Assembly (NCBI RefSeq): GCF_033406955.1
Contig: NZ_CP137734.1
Coordinates: 6,758,001 to 6,822,000, forward strand
Length of the DNA: 64,000 bases
Direction: 5' to 3'
Source: Streptomyces violaceoruber
GTDB taxonomy: Bacteria; Actinomycetota; Actinomycetes; Streptomycetales; Streptomycetaceae
In this document: piece by piece, positions 42,883 to 51,706 of the stretch
How the letters are laid out: each line of letters opens with the position of its first letter
Position numbering within the stretch: the first letter of the stretch is position 1
Translations under genes and position numbers: made by a program
The notes under the pieces: generated by a model
Told to the model about the DNA's origin: nothing
The model's database searches: none
The model's input: the letters and a program-made list of their open reading frames with translations, nothing else

Positions 42883-43806
42883 CTAACCCCTGGCCCGCTG
42901 GGTGACCGCGATGCACACCAGTACGGCCGCGGCCGTCAGCGGAGCGGCCACCGGCAGGTGCTCGCCCAGCAGAAGTACCGACCACACCAGTGTGAGCAGC
43001 GGCTGGGCCAGCTGCAACTGGCTGGCCTTCGGGATGCCGATCGCCGCCATGCCCCGGTACCAGACGACCAGGCCGAGGAACTGCGAACCGATCGCCACCC
43101 ACAGCAGCCCGGTCACGGCGTGCGCCGTCAGGCGCACCGGCTCGAGGGACAGGGCGATCGCCGCCATCGGCACCGTCAGCGGCAGGCACAGCACCAGCGC
43201 CCAGCCGATGACCTGCCACCCCGGCATCACCCGGGCCAGCCGGCCGCCCTCCGTGTAGCCGGCGGCGCACACCAGCAGGGCCGCGAAGAGATAGGCGTCG
43301 GCCGAGGTCAGCGCTCCGCCGCTCTGCTGCACCGTGAAGGCGATCACGGCCGCCGCGCCCGCCAGGGCCGCGATCCAGAAGGTGCGCGAGGGGCGGGTGC
43401 CGACGCGCAGGGCCGACAGCAGCGCGGTGGTCAACGGCAGCAGGCCCACCACGACGGCGGCGTGCGCCGTGGTCGACGTCTGCAGGGCGAGCGTGGTGAG
43501 CAGGGGGAAGCCGAGGACCACCCCGGCGCCCACCACCGCGAGACCCAGCCAGTGCCGCCGCTCGGGCGGTGCCACCCGCAGCACCACCAGGCAGGACCCG
43601 GCGACGGCGGCGGCGGCGCTGCGCACGGCGATCAGGGACCAGGGCCCGAAGCCCTCCAGGCCCCAGGCGGTGGCGGGGAAGGTGAGGGAGAAGGCGACGA
43701 CACCGAGGGCGGCCTGGACGGTGCCGAAGGACGCACCGCCGGTGTCCGCTCCGGTGGCGTCGACTGCTATCCGGGGCGACGCGGTAGCGCTACTCTGTGC
43801 TCTCAT
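42883..43806 (-). CDS. EamA/DMT-family transporter
   Basis: 307 residues with ten predicted helices in two EamA halves (first from VQAALGVVAFSLTFPATAW; second from SADAYLFAALLVCAAGYTEGG). DMT proteins export amino acids or other metabolites, and pairing with a MocR regulator often indicates vitamin B6- or amino-acid-linked efflux. The ATG (43806-43804) overlaps the divergent MocR ATG (43805-43807), so at least one of the transcripts is probably leaderless unless a later start is used. Confidence 0.88.
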   Translation of the reverse strand: MRAQSSATASPRIAVDATGADTGGASFGTVQAALGVVAFSLTFPATAWGLEGFGPWSLIAVRSAAAAVAGSCLVVLRVAPPERRHWLGLAVVGAGVVLGFPLLTTLALQTSTTAHAAVVVGLLPLTTALLSALRVGTRPSRTFWIAALAGAAAVIAFTVQQSGGALTSADAYLFAALLVCAAGYTEGGRLARVMPGWQVIGWALVLCLPLTVPMAAIALSLEPVRLTAHAVTGLLWVAIGSQFLGLVVWYRGMAAIGIPKASQLQLAQPLLTLVWSVLLLGEHLPVAAPLTAAAVLVCIAVTQRARG

Positions 43807-43819
43807 GCAAGAGCGTAGC
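43789..43819. promoter_or_regulatory. Dyad and divergent -10 elements around the shared EamA/MocR start site
   Basis: GCTACTCT (43789-43796) and AGAGCGTAGC (43810-43819) form an interrupted inverted repeat centred on the overlapping starts (CATG at 43804-43807). TACTCT (43791-43796) reads as a -10 for MocR, and TACGCT on the minus strand (43817-43812) as a -10 for EamA. Both would start transcription at or next to the start codon. Inferred from sequence. Confidence 0.5.
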
Positions 43820-45283
43820 AGCGTTGCTGAGCTGGTGACCGTGTTGCGGCGAGAGTTGGACCGCTACTCACCGGGCGGAAAGCTCCCGTCCAGCCGTGCC
43901 CTCGTCGACCGGTTCCGGGTGAGCCCGGTGACGGTCTCCCGCGCCCTGGCCCAGCTGGCCGCCGAGGGGCTGGTCGTCACCCGGCCCGGCGCCGGCGCCT
44001 TCCGTGCCCGGCCACGCCCCTCGGCCGCGCCCGCCGGGGACACCTCCTGGCAGGAGGTGGCGCTGAGCGCCGACGGCGCCGCCGACCTCGTGCCGCGCTC
44101 GGTGGACGCCTCCGGGGTGCTGGTCTCGCTGGCCGCCCCGCCGTCCGGCGTCGTGGAGTTCAACGGCGGGTACCTGCACCCCTCGCTCCAGCCGGAGCGG
44201 GCGATGGCGGCGGCCCTGGCCCGGGCCGGACGGCGGCCCGGCGCCTGGGGCCGGCCGCCGATGGAGGGGCTGCCGGAGCTGCGGGAGTGGTTCGCGCGCG
44301 GCATCGGCGGCGCCATCACGGCGGCCGAGGTACTGATCACCGCGGGTGGCCAGTCCGCGCTGGCCACCGCCCTGCGCGCGCTCGCCCCGCCCGGCACCCC
44401 CGTGCTCGTCGAGTCCCCGACCTACCCCGGCATGCTGGCCATCGCACGGGCGGCCGGTCTGCGCCCGGTGCCCGTCCCCGTGGACGCCGACGGCGTGCGG
44501 CCCGCGCTGCTCGCCGACGCCTTCCGCGCGACCGGCGCCCGGGTCTTCGTCTGCCAGCCCCTGTTCCAGAACCCGACCGGTGCCGTGCTCGCCCCCGAGC
44601 GGCGCGGCGAGGTGCTGCGCATCGCGCGGGCGGCCGGTGCCTTCGTCGTGGAGGACGACTTCGTGCGCCGGCTCGTGCACGAGGACGCGGGCCCGCTGCC
44701 CGCCCCGCTCGCCGCCGACGACCCGGACGGCGTCGTGGTCCACGTCTGCTCGCTGACCAAGGCGACCTCGCCCAGCTTCCGGGTGAGCGCCCTGGCCGCG
44801 CGCGGGCCGGTCCTCGAACGCCTGCGCGCCATTCAGATCGTCGACACCTTCTTCGTGCCCCGGCCGCTCCAGGAGGCGGCGCTGGAACTCGTCGGCTCGC
44901 CCGCCTGGCCGCGCCACCTGCGCGCGGTCTCGGCCGAGTTGAAGGCCCGCCGGGACGCGATGACCTCCGCACTGCGGCTGAACCTCCCCGAGATGTCCCT
45001 GGCCCACGTCCCCTCCGGCGGCTACCACCTGTGGCCCCGGCTGCCCGAGGGCACTGGGGGCACTGGGGGCACCCCCCAGGCTTTCGGCTCCGGGGGAGAG
45101 GCCGCTCTCACCTCGGCCGCCCTGCGCGCGGGCGTCGCGATCACCCCGGGCCGCCCGTACTTCAGCGCCGAACCCCCGGCCGCCCACGTCCGGCTGAGCT
45201 TCGCCGCCGTCGCGAACGTCGGGGAGATCGCGGAAGGGGTACGGCGCCTGCGCACCGCCTGCCAGGAGGTGTGGGGCGGCTGA
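43805..45283 (+). CDS. MocR-type GntR regulator fused to an aminotransferase-like domain
   Basis: 492 residues. N-terminal GntR winged helix (ELDRYSPGGKLPSSRALVDRFRVSPVTVSRALAQLAAEGLVVTRPGAG) joined to a fold-type I aminotransferase domain: ITAGGQSALATALRALAPPG, VESPTYPG, FQNPTGAVL, and the PLP lysine in SLTKATSPSFR. MocR proteins sense PLP or an amino compound. Near residue 418 there is a low-complexity insert (GTGGTGGTPQAFGSGGEAAL) encoded by a GC palindrome typical of dispersed repeats. Divergent from EamA, its probable target. Confidence 0.93.
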   Translation: MQERSSVAELVTVLRRELDRYSPGGKLPSSRALVDRFRVSPVTVSRALAQLAAEGLVVTRPGAGAFRARPRPSAAPAGDTSWQEVALSADGAADLVPRSVDASGVLVSLAAPPSGVVEFNGGYLHPSLQPERAMAAALARAGRRPGAWGRPPMEGLPELREWFARGIGGAITAAEVLITAGGQSALATALRALAPPGTPVLVESPTYPGMLAIARAAGLRPVPVPVDADGVRPALLADAFRATGARVFVCQPLFQNPTGAVLAPERRGEVLRIARAAGAFVVEDDFVRRLVHEDAGPLPAPLAADDPDGVVVHVCSLTKATSPSFRVSALAARGPVLERLRAIQIVDTFFVPRPLQEAALELVGSPAWPRHLRAVSAELKARRDAMTSALRLNLPEMSLAHVPSGGYHLWPRLPEGTGGTGGTPQAFGSGGEAALTSAALRAGVAITPGRPYFSAEPPAAHVRLSFAAVANVGEIAEGVRRLRTACQEVWGG

Positions 45284-45337
45284 CGCGGGCCCGATATCCG
45301 GTCGACGGGCTCTCACCGGCCCTGCGAGCATCCCGGC

Positions 45338-45778
45338 ATGACCGACACGCCGAGGCTCCCCGAGGGCTACGAGATCTCCACGGACCCGCGCCGCATCGAC
45401 GCCGGGCGCGTCCACCACTGGCTGTCCGGCGACGCGTACTGGGCTCTGGGGCGGACCCGCGAGAAGCAGGACCGGGCCGTCGAGGGCTCGCTCAACTTCG
45501 GCGTGTACGACGTGGTGTCCGGCGAGCAGGTCGCGTATGCCCGGGTGGTCACGGACCTGGCCACCTTCGCGTGGCTGTGCGACGTGTACGTCGACCCGTC
45601 GGTGCGGGCCAAGGGCCTCGGCACGGCGCTGGTCGCGGCCGTCCGCGAGCACCTGGCGCCCCACGGGCTGCGCCGCATCCTGCTGGCGACGCACGACGCG
45701 CACGGGGTGTACGGGAAACTCGGGTTCACCGCGCTGGACCGGCCGGAGCAGTGGATGGCGTTCGCCTTCGGTCGGTGA
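45338..45778 (+). CDS. GNAT family N-acetyltransferase
   Basis: 146 residues, cytoplasmic, single GNAT domain: YARVVTDLATFAWLCDVYVDPSVRAKGLGTALVAAVREHL contains the acetyl-CoA R/K-G-x-G-T-A motif, and the end (THDAHGVYGKLGFTALDRPEQWMAF) is typical of small GNATs. Substrate unknown. The ATG at 45338 has no strong ribosome-binding site. Confidence 0.88.
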   Translation: MTDTPRLPEGYEISTDPRRIDAGRVHHWLSGDAYWALGRTREKQDRAVEGSLNFGVYDVVSGEQVAYARVVTDLATFAWLCDVYVDPSVRAKGLGTALVAAVREHLAPHGLRRILLATHDAHGVYGKLGFTALDRPEQWMAFAFGR

Positions 45779-45851
45779 GCCGCGGCACACCCTGGGTGAC
45801 CCACAGGTAACACCCCTTGACCTGGACACCTTGGCGCTCCACCATCACCGC

Positions 45852-46472
45852 ATGGCGCTTCGGGTCACGTTCGTCGCGGCTGCGCGCAGTTCACCGCTGC
45901 TCGCCGAGCGCTTCGACGACGAGCGGCCGCTGGACCAGGCCGGATGGAACGAGGCGCTGCGCGCCGCGGGCGACCTGCTGCCGCTTGCCGCCGCCGAGTT
46001 GCGCTACTGCTCGCCCACGCCCCGCAGCCGTGCCACCGGTGACGCCATCGGCTGCGCGCCACTGTCCCAACTGGCCCTGCGGGACTGCGACATGGGTCGA
46101 TGGCGCGGTCTGACGCTCGGTGAGGCCATGGCCCGCGAACCGGCGGCCGTGGACGCCTGGCTCGCCGACCCCCGGTCGGCCCCGCACGGCGGGGAGTCGC
46201 TGCTGGGGTTCATCACCCGGGTGGGCGGCTGGCTCGACACCCGCCCCGGGGAGGACGGTGACCGGATCGTCGCCGTGGCCGAGCCCTCCGTGATCCGGGC
46301 CGCGCTGGTCTACGCGCTGAAGGCGCCGCCCGGAACGTACTGGAACCTGGACGTCCGCCCGCTGTCGACGACCACCGTGACGGGCCGCGCGGGCCGGTGG
46401 AGCCTCCGTTTCGAGGGCGCGCCGGACCAGGGGGCTACGCGTCCGGCGTTTCGCGGAGGTAATCCGTTGTGA
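45852..46472 (+). CDS. Histidine phosphatase superfamily homologue lacking the catalytic histidines
   Basis: 206 residues. The phosphoglycerate-mutase fold is evident from YCSPTPRSRATGDAI (the SPLxRAxxTA arginine motif), LRDCDMGRWRGLTLGEAMAREP (the E-x-x-x-G-x-W-x-G segment, with Glu replaced) and HGGESLLGFITRV (PxGES-like). The nucleophile motif RHG is replaced (VTFVAAARSSPL) and the second catalytic His site reads VAEPSVIRAAL where SHGGVIRAL is expected. Probably not a phosphatase; perhaps a binding protein. Overlaps the next gene by 38 bp in convergent orientation. Confidence 0.72.
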   Translation: MALRVTFVAAARSSPLLAERFDDERPLDQAGWNEALRAAGDLLPLAAAELRYCSPTPRSRATGDAIGCAPLSQLALRDCDMGRWRGLTLGEAMAREPAAVDAWLADPRSAPHGGESLLGFITRVGGWLDTRPGEDGDRIVAVAEPSVIRAALVYALKAPPGTYWNLDVRPLSTTTVTGRAGRWSLRFEGAPDQGATRPAFRGGNPL

Positions 46473-46887
46473 GCAGCAGGTCCTTGGCCGGGCCGCCCAC
46501 CCGCCACACCGTCCGCCAGCGGTCCGGGCCCCGGACGGTGAACTCACCCCGGTAGAGGTCGGCGGCGCAGGGGTGGTCGGCCACATGGTGTCCCGAGCTG
46601 AGGTCCAGGCCGTGGAAGGGGCGGCCGTCCGCGAAACGCACGTCCACCCGGCCCGGCCCGCTCCCCGGCTCGTATCGCAGCGTGCGCTCGGCGGGCCGGG
46701 TCACGCCCTGCCAGGTGAAGGCGCCCGACTCCCGGCCGATCAGCCCGCCGCCGTCGAGCGCGTCGAAGGACGTGCGCCCCTCGAAGCGGCCCTCCAGGCC
46801 ACCGGCCAGGTCCCGCACCGACCGCTCGGTGCGCCAGCGCCCCGCGAGGTACGCCAGTACGTCGGGCACCGGCCACAACTCGCCCAT
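46435..46887 (-). CDS. DUF6314-like protein of unknown function
   Basis: 150 residues, beta-rich: VLAYLAGRWRTERSVRDLAGGLEGRFEGRTSFDAL opens like a small lipocalin-type barrel, and the protein ends VWRVGGPAKDLLLTTDYLRE. ATG at 46887. I place it with the DUF6314 family on this pattern without certainty. No signal peptide. Confidence 0.7.
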   Translation of the reverse strand: MGELWPVPDVLAYLAGRWRTERSVRDLAGGLEGRFEGRTSFDALDGGGLIGRESGAFTWQGVTRPAERTLRYEPGSGPGRVDVRFADGRPFHGLDLSSGHHVADHPCAADLYRGEFTVRGPDRWRTVWRVGGPAKDLLLTTDYLRETPDA

Positions 46888-46933
46888 TTCCACTCGCTTT
46901 CCCGCTCCGGCCCGCTCGTTGCCGCGCGACCCA

Positions 46934-46962
46934 TTGACGCGCCGCGGCCCCCTCCCTATCTT
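46934..46962 (+). promoter_or_regulatory. Sigma-70 (HrdB)-type promoter of the arabinofuranosidase gene
   Basis: TTGACG (46934-46939), 17-bp spacer, TATCTT (46957-46962). One of the best consensus promoters in the window; transcription would begin near 46969, about 60 nt before the ATG. Confidence 0.7.
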
Positions 46963-47029
46963 GCCGTTCGAAGTGCTGACCAATGTCCGATATCCCGAAC
47001 GACTACCTGGTGAGAGCCGCGGAGTATCC

Positions 47030-49504
47030 ATGTCACGCACCCGCTGGAGACTCGGTCTCAGCGTCACCGCCCTCCTGACGGCAGCCGCCCTGCTGCCGTC
47101 CCCGGCACACGCGGAGGCCGTCGCCGACTACACGATCACCGTCGACCCGTCCGACCGGGGCCCCGCGATCGACGACACGATGTACGGCGTCTTCTACGAG
47201 GACATCAACCGCGCCGCCGACGGCGGCCTGTACGCCGAACTCGTGCAGAACCGGTCCTTCGAGTACTCCACCGCCGACAACGCCTCGTACACACCGCTCA
47301 CCGCGTGGGCGGCCGACGGCACCGCCGAGGTGGTGAACGACGGGGGCCGCCTCAACGAGCGCAACCGCAACTACCTCTCCCTGGCCGCCGGCTCCACCGT
47401 GACCAACACGGGCTACAACACCGGCATCCGGGTCGAGAAGGGCGAGAGGTACGACTTCTCGGTCTGGTCCCGGGCCGGGCACGGCACCACCCTCACCGTG
47501 ACGCTCACGGACGCCGCGGGCACCCTCGCGAAGGCGCGCCAGGTGGCGGCGAAGGGGCAGTGGCGCAAGTACACGGCCACCTTCACCGCGACCCGCACCA
47601 GCAACCGCGGCCGCCTCGCGGTCACCACCACCGCCCCCGCCGCCCTCGACATGGTGTCCCTCTTCCCCCGCGACACCTACCGGCACCAGCCGGGCGGCCT
47701 GCGCAAGGACCTCGCGGAGAAGATCGAGGCCCTGCACCCCGGCTTCCTGCGCTTCCCCGGCGGCTGCCTGGTCAACACCGGCTCCATGGAGGACTACAGC
47801 GCGGACTCCGGCTGGCAGCGCAAGCGCTCCTACCAGTGGAAGGACACGATCGGCCCGGTCGAGGAGCGCGCCACCAACGCCAACTTCTGGGGCTACAACC
47901 AGAGCTACGGCCTCGGCTACTACGAGTACTTCCGCTTCGCCGAGGACATCGGCGCCATGCCGCTGCCCGTCGTCCCCGCCCTGGTCACCGGCTGCGGCCA
48001 GAACAAGGCCGTCGTCGACGACGCGCTGCTGAAGCGGCACATCCAGGACACCCTGGACCTCATCGAGTTCGCCAACGGCCCCCGCACCAGCGAGTGGGGC
48101 GGCAAGCGCGCGGAGATGGGCCACCCCAAGCCCTTCCACCTCACCCACCTCGAAGTCGGCAACGAGGAGAACCTCCCGAAGGAGTTCTTCGCCCGCTTCG
48201 AGCAGTTCCGTACCGCCATCGAGGCGAAGTACCCGGACGTCACCGTCGTCTCCAACTCCGGCCCCGACGACTCCGGCGCCACCTTCGACACGGCCTGGCA
48301 GCTGAACCGCGACGCGGGCGTCGACATGGTCGACGAGCACTACTACAACAGCCCGCAGTGGTTCCTCCAGAACAACGACCGCTACGACTCCTACGACCGC
48401 AACGGCCCCAAGGTCTTCCTCGGCGAATACGCCTCCCAGGGCAACGCCTGGAAGAACGCCCTCGCCGAGGCCGCGTTCATGACCGGCCTCGAGCGCAACG
48501 CCGACGTGGTCAAGCTGGCCTCCTACGCCCCGCTGCTGTCCAACGAGGACTACGTGCAGTGGAGCCCGGACCTGATCTGGTTCAACAACCACGCGTCCTG
48601 GGGCTCGGCCAACTACGAGGTCCAGAAGCTGTTCATGAACAACACCGGCGACCGCGTCGTCCCCTCCACGGCCACCGGCACCCCCGCCGTCAGCGGCCCC
48701 ATCACCGGCGGCGTCGGCCTGTCGACCTGGGCGACCAGCGCGGCGTACGACGACGTGAAGGTGACCTCGGCCGACGGGGATACCCTCCTGTCCGACGACT
48801 TCTCCGGCGACGCCTCGCGGTGGGCCCACTCGGGCGCCGGCAGCTGGACGGTCCAGGACGGCCAGTACGTCCAGACCGACGCGGCCGCCGAGAACACCAT
48901 GGTCACGGCGGGCGACCCCGCCTGGCACGACTACGACTTGCACGTGAGGGCCACGAAGAAGTCCGGCAAGGAGGGCTTCCTGGTCGCCTTCGGCGTCAAG
49001 GACACCGGCAACTACTACTGGTGGAACCTGGGCGGCTGGAACAACACCCAGTCCGCCGTCGAGCAGGCCTCCGACGGCGGCAAGTCCACGCTGCTGTCCA
49101 AGGCCGGCTCGATCGAGACGGGCCGCGCCTACGACATCGACGTCAAGGTCAGGGGCCGCCAGGTCACCCTCTACCTCGACGGCGAGGAGTGGGGCGGCTT
49201 CACCGACGACAAGCCGGCCGAGCCGTTCCGCCAGACCGTCACCCGCGACGACCGCACCGGCGAGCTGATCGTCAAGGTCGTCAACGCCCAGGACACCGCG
49301 GCCCGCACCGCCGTGGACCTCGGCGGCGCGAAGGTGGCGTCCAGGGCCGCGGTCACCACGCTGGCCGCCGACCAGGACGCGGTCAACACCGGGACGGACG
49401 CCCCGGTGACCCCGGTGACCTCGACCTTCTCGGGAGCGGCGAGCGAGTTCACGTACACCTTCCCGGCGAACTCGGTGACGTTCCTGCGGATCAGGCAGGG
49501 CTGA
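47030..49504 (+). CDS. Secreted GH51 alpha-L-arabinofuranosidase
   Basis: 824 residues with a Sec signal peptide (about 1-29, ending AHA). An N-terminal carbohydrate-binding jelly-roll (YTPLTAWAADGTAEVVNDGG onward) precedes the GH51 barrel: GFLRFPGGCLVNTG, the acid/base Glu in HLEVGNEENLP and the nucleophile Glu in VFLGEYASQGN. After it a laminin-G/CBM66-like domain (DDVKVTSADGDTLLSDDFSGD) and the C-terminal beta sandwich. Removes arabinose from arabinoxylan or arabinan. ATG 47030 with GGAG 5 nt upstream. Confidence 0.94.
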   Translation: MSRTRWRLGLSVTALLTAAALLPSPAHAEAVADYTITVDPSDRGPAIDDTMYGVFYEDINRAADGGLYAELVQNRSFEYSTADNASYTPLTAWAADGTAEVVNDGGRLNERNRNYLSLAAGSTVTNTGYNTGIRVEKGERYDFSVWSRAGHGTTLTVTLTDAAGTLAKARQVAAKGQWRKYTATFTATRTSNRGRLAVTTTAPAALDMVSLFPRDTYRHQPGGLRKDLAEKIEALHPGFLRFPGGCLVNTGSMEDYSADSGWQRKRSYQWKDTIGPVEERATNANFWGYNQSYGLGYYEYFRFAEDIGAMPLPVVPALVTGCGQNKAVVDDALLKRHIQDTLDLIEFANGPRTSEWGGKRAEMGHPKPFHLTHLEVGNEENLPKEFFARFEQFRTAIEAKYPDVTVVSNSGPDDSGATFDTAWQLNRDAGVDMVDEHYYNSPQWFLQNNDRYDSYDRNGPKVFLGEYASQGNAWKNALAEAAFMTGLERNADVVKLASYAPLLSNEDYVQWSPDLIWFNNHASWGSANYEVQKLFMNNTGDRVVPSTATGTPAVSGPITGGVGLSTWATSAAYDDVKVTSADGDTLLSDDFSGDASRWAHSGAGSWTVQDGQYVQTDAAAENTMVTAGDPAWHDYDLHVRATKKSGKEGFLVAFGVKDTGNYYWWNLGGWNNTQSAVEQASDGGKSTLLSKAGSIETGRAYDIDVKVRGRQVTLYLDGEEWGGFTDDKPAEPFRQTVTRDDRTGELIVKVVNAQDTAARTAVDLGGAKVASRAAVTTLAADQDAVNTGTDAPVTPVTSTFSGAASEFTYTFPANSVTFLRIRQG

Positions 49505-49566
49505 CCGGCGCCGGGCCCGGCGACCACCGCACCGCGTCGTCGCCGGGCCCGGCTAGCGTGGGGCCC

Positions 49567-50091
49567 ATGATCGTATGGCTGAACGGCACCCACGGCGCCG
49601 GCAAGACGACGACCGGCGCGCTCGTGCAGCGACTGCTCCCGGACTCCCGGGTGTTCGACGCCGAGAAGGTCGGCGAGACGCTCATGGACATCACGCCGGG
49701 ACTGCCCGACACGGACAACTTCCAGCACTGGGCGCCGTGGCGGCCGCTCGTCGTCGAGACCGCCCGACGGGTGCTCGACTACACCGGCGGCACCCTGGTG
49801 ATGCCGATGACGGTCCTGGTCGAGGAGTACTGGCGGGAGATCGCGGGCGGCCTCGCCGCGCACGGAGTCCCCGTACGGCACTTCGTCCTCCACGCCGACC
49901 AGGAGACCCTGCGGGGGCGTATCGCGGGGGACACCGTACTGGGGCCGGACTCGCCGTTCCGGCTCCGGTACCTGGAGCCGTACGCCGAGGCCGCCCGCAC
50001 CTGGCTGCACGCCGAGGCCGAGGTCGTCGACACCACGCACCTCACGCCCGCCGAGTCGGCGCTGCGGATCGCGGAGGCCGTCAGGGCGTAG
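49567..50091 (+). CDS. TmrB-like P-loop ATPase
   Basis: 174 residues. Starts MIVWLNGTHGAGKTTTGALVQRLLPDSRVFDAEKVGETL, with a Walker A G-T-H-G-A-G-K-T-T and the TmrB (tunicamycin-resistance protein) pattern, followed by NFQHWAPWRPLVVETARRVLDY. Probably a small-molecule kinase or ATP-binding detoxification protein; no direct evidence of the substrate. ATG at 49567; the end overlaps the next gene by 11 bp. Confidence 0.82.
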   Translation: MIVWLNGTHGAGKTTTGALVQRLLPDSRVFDAEKVGETLMDITPGLPDTDNFQHWAPWRPLVVETARRVLDYTGGTLVMPMTVLVEEYWREIAGGLAAHGVPVRHFVLHADQETLRGRIAGDTVLGPDSPFRLRYLEPYAEAARTWLHAEAEVVDTTHLTPAESALRIAEAVRA

Positions 50092-50545
50092 TGGCGCGGT
50101 AGCGCCGCATCAACGCACTCGTCTCCTGGTTGTACGCCGAGCGCCGCCGGGCGATCCGGACGACGAGCACCGCGCCAACCGGAGCGACCGTGTACTGGGC
50201 CATCGCGTGGCGGAGCAGGGTCCCGCGGTCGGCGACCGCCCAGTCGCGGCCACCGAAGAGCGGAATGTCCTCGACGAGCTCCTCCTCGGCGGTGAAGTCC
50301 AGACCGTCGATCCTGCCCCGGCCCAGGCTTCCGTCCGCCAGCCTCCACGCGCCCCGGCACGGCCCGTCCCACTCGCAGTCGACGAACCCTTCCGTCACGG
50401 CCGTCTGCCCCTGCCGATACCGGTCCGTGTTCCCCACGGCGAACCACAGGGGAAGCGCGAGGGCGCACAGGGACACGACGAGCGCGGCGCGCTGCCACGG
50501 CCTCAGCCCGACGACCAGCTCGACGATCCAGGCACGCACAGCCAC
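50081..50545 (-). CDS. Small membrane protein of unknown function
   Basis: About 154 residues from GTG 50545 (VAVRAWIVELVVGLRPWQ). Two hydrophobic helices, RAALVVSLCALALPLWFAV near the N-terminus and YTVAPVGAVLVVRIARR near the C-terminus, flank a polar loop with a Cys pair (DCEWDGPCRGAW) that probably faces outside. Longer starts upstream would give an Arg-rich N-terminus and are less likely. No family recognised. Confidence 0.6.
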   Translation of the reverse strand: MAVRAWIVELVVGLRPWQRAALVVSLCALALPLWFAVGNTDRYRQGQTAVTEGFVDCEWDGPCRGAWRLADGSLGRGRIDGLDFTAEEELVEDIPLFGGRDWAVADRGTLLRHAMAQYTVAPVGAVLVVRIARRRSAYNQETSALMRRYRATTP

Positions 50546-50613
50546 CCCCACGGTGCTCGGAGTCCGGAAGCGGCAGGCTAGCCGACGCCTGCGGCAGCGC
50601 CTCGAGGTCACAC

Positions 50614-50651
50614 CGCATCGCATTGCATAAACGTGCATCGGCACGTATAGT
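50614..50651 (+). promoter_or_regulatory. argC promoter with overlapping ARG box
   Basis: TTGCAT (50623-50628), 17-bp spacer, TATAGT (50646-50651). The -35 lies inside GCATCGCATTGCATAA (50615-50630), which resembles the Streptomyces ARG box (CCATGCATGCCCATTGCATA), the ArgR operator. GGAGGAGG at 50663-50670 is the argC ribosome-binding site. Confidence 0.8.
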
Positions 50652-50677
50652 CATGCTCTCCAGGAGGAGGATTTTCC

Positions 50678-51706
50678 ATGGCGGTACGTGCGGCGGTGGC
50701 CGGAGCGAGTGGGTATGCGGGCGGTGAGCTGCTGCGGCTGCTCCTGACCCATCCCGAGGTCGAGATCGGCGCCCTGACCGGCAACTCCAACGCGGGTCAG
50801 CGGCTGGGTGCCCTTCAGCCGCATCTGCTGCCGCTGGCCGACCGGGTGCTGGAGGCGACCACCCCCGAGGTGCTCGGCGGTCACGACGTCGTCTTCCTCG
50901 CGCTGCCGCACGGGCAGTCCGCCGCCGTCGCCGAGCAGCTCGGACCGGACGTCCTCGTCGTCGACATGGGCGCCGACTTCCGGCTGAAGGACGCCGGTGA
51001 CTGGGAGCGGTTCTACGGCTCCCCGCACGCCGGCACCTGGCCCTACGGCCTCCCCGAACTTCCGGGTGCCCGCGCCGCGCTGGAGGGGTCCAAGCGCATC
51101 GCGGTGCCCGGTTGCTACCCCACGGCCGTCTCCCTGGCCCTCTTCCCGGCGTACGCCGCGTCGCTGGCCGAGCCCGAGGCCGTGATCGTCGCCGCCTCCG
51201 GCACCTCCGGCGCGGGCAAGGCGGCCAAGCCGCACCTGCTGGGCAGCGAGGTCATGGGCTCCATGTCGCCGTACGGCGTCGGCGGCGGCCACCGGCACAC
51301 CCCCGAGATGATCCAGAACCTCGGCGCGGTCGCCGGGGAGCCCGTCACCGTCTCCTTCACGCCGACCCTCGCGCCGATGCCGCGCGGCATCCTCGCCACC
51401 TGCACCGCGAAGGCGAAGCCCGGGGTCACCGCCGAGTCGGTGCGCGCCGCCTACGAGAAGGCCCTCGCCGACGAACCGTTCGTGCACCTGCTGCCCGAGG
51501 GCCAGTGGCCCGCGACCGCCTCCGTGTACGGCTCCAACGCCGTCCAGGTACAGGTCGCCCACGACGCCGCCGCCGGCCGCATCATCGCCATCAGCGCCAT
51601 CGACAACCTGGCCAAGGGCACCGCGGGCGGTGCCGTCCAGAGCATGAACCTCGCCCTCGGTCTCGACGAGACCACCGGACTGACGACGATCGGAGTTGCG
51701 CCGTGA
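50678..51706 (+). CDS. argC: N-acetyl-gamma-glutamyl-phosphate reductase
   Basis: Third step of arginine biosynthesis (NADPH-dependent reduction of N-acetylglutamyl phosphate). 342 residues. N-terminal Rossmann AAVAGASGYAGGELLRLLLTHPE, the catalytic Cys in VPGCYPTAV, and the C-terminal HRHTPEM/FTPTLAPMPRGILAT segments. ATG 50678. First gene of argCJBDR; its stop overlaps the argJ start (GTGA). Confidence 0.97.
   Translation: MAVRAAVAGASGYAGGELLRLLLTHPEVEIGALTGNSNAGQRLGALQPHLLPLADRVLEATTPEVLGGHDVVFLALPHGQSAAVAEQLGPDVLVVDMGADFRLKDAGDWERFYGSPHAGTWPYGLPELPGARAALEGSKRIAVPGCYPTAVSLALFPAYAASLAEPEAVIVAASGTSGAGKAAKPHLLGSEVMGSMSPYGVGGGHRHTPEMIQNLGAVAGEPVTVSFTPTLAPMPRGILATCTAKAKPGVTAESVRAAYEKALADEPFVHLLPEGQWPATASVYGSNAVQVQVAHDAAAGRIIAISAIDNLAKGTAGGAVQSMNLALGLDETTGLTTIGVAP

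Noticed and set aside
49567..50091. Chloramphenicol phosphotransferase
   Set aside because: The P-loop and the residues after it (LPDSRVFDAEKVGE) fit TmrB-like proteins better than Cpt.
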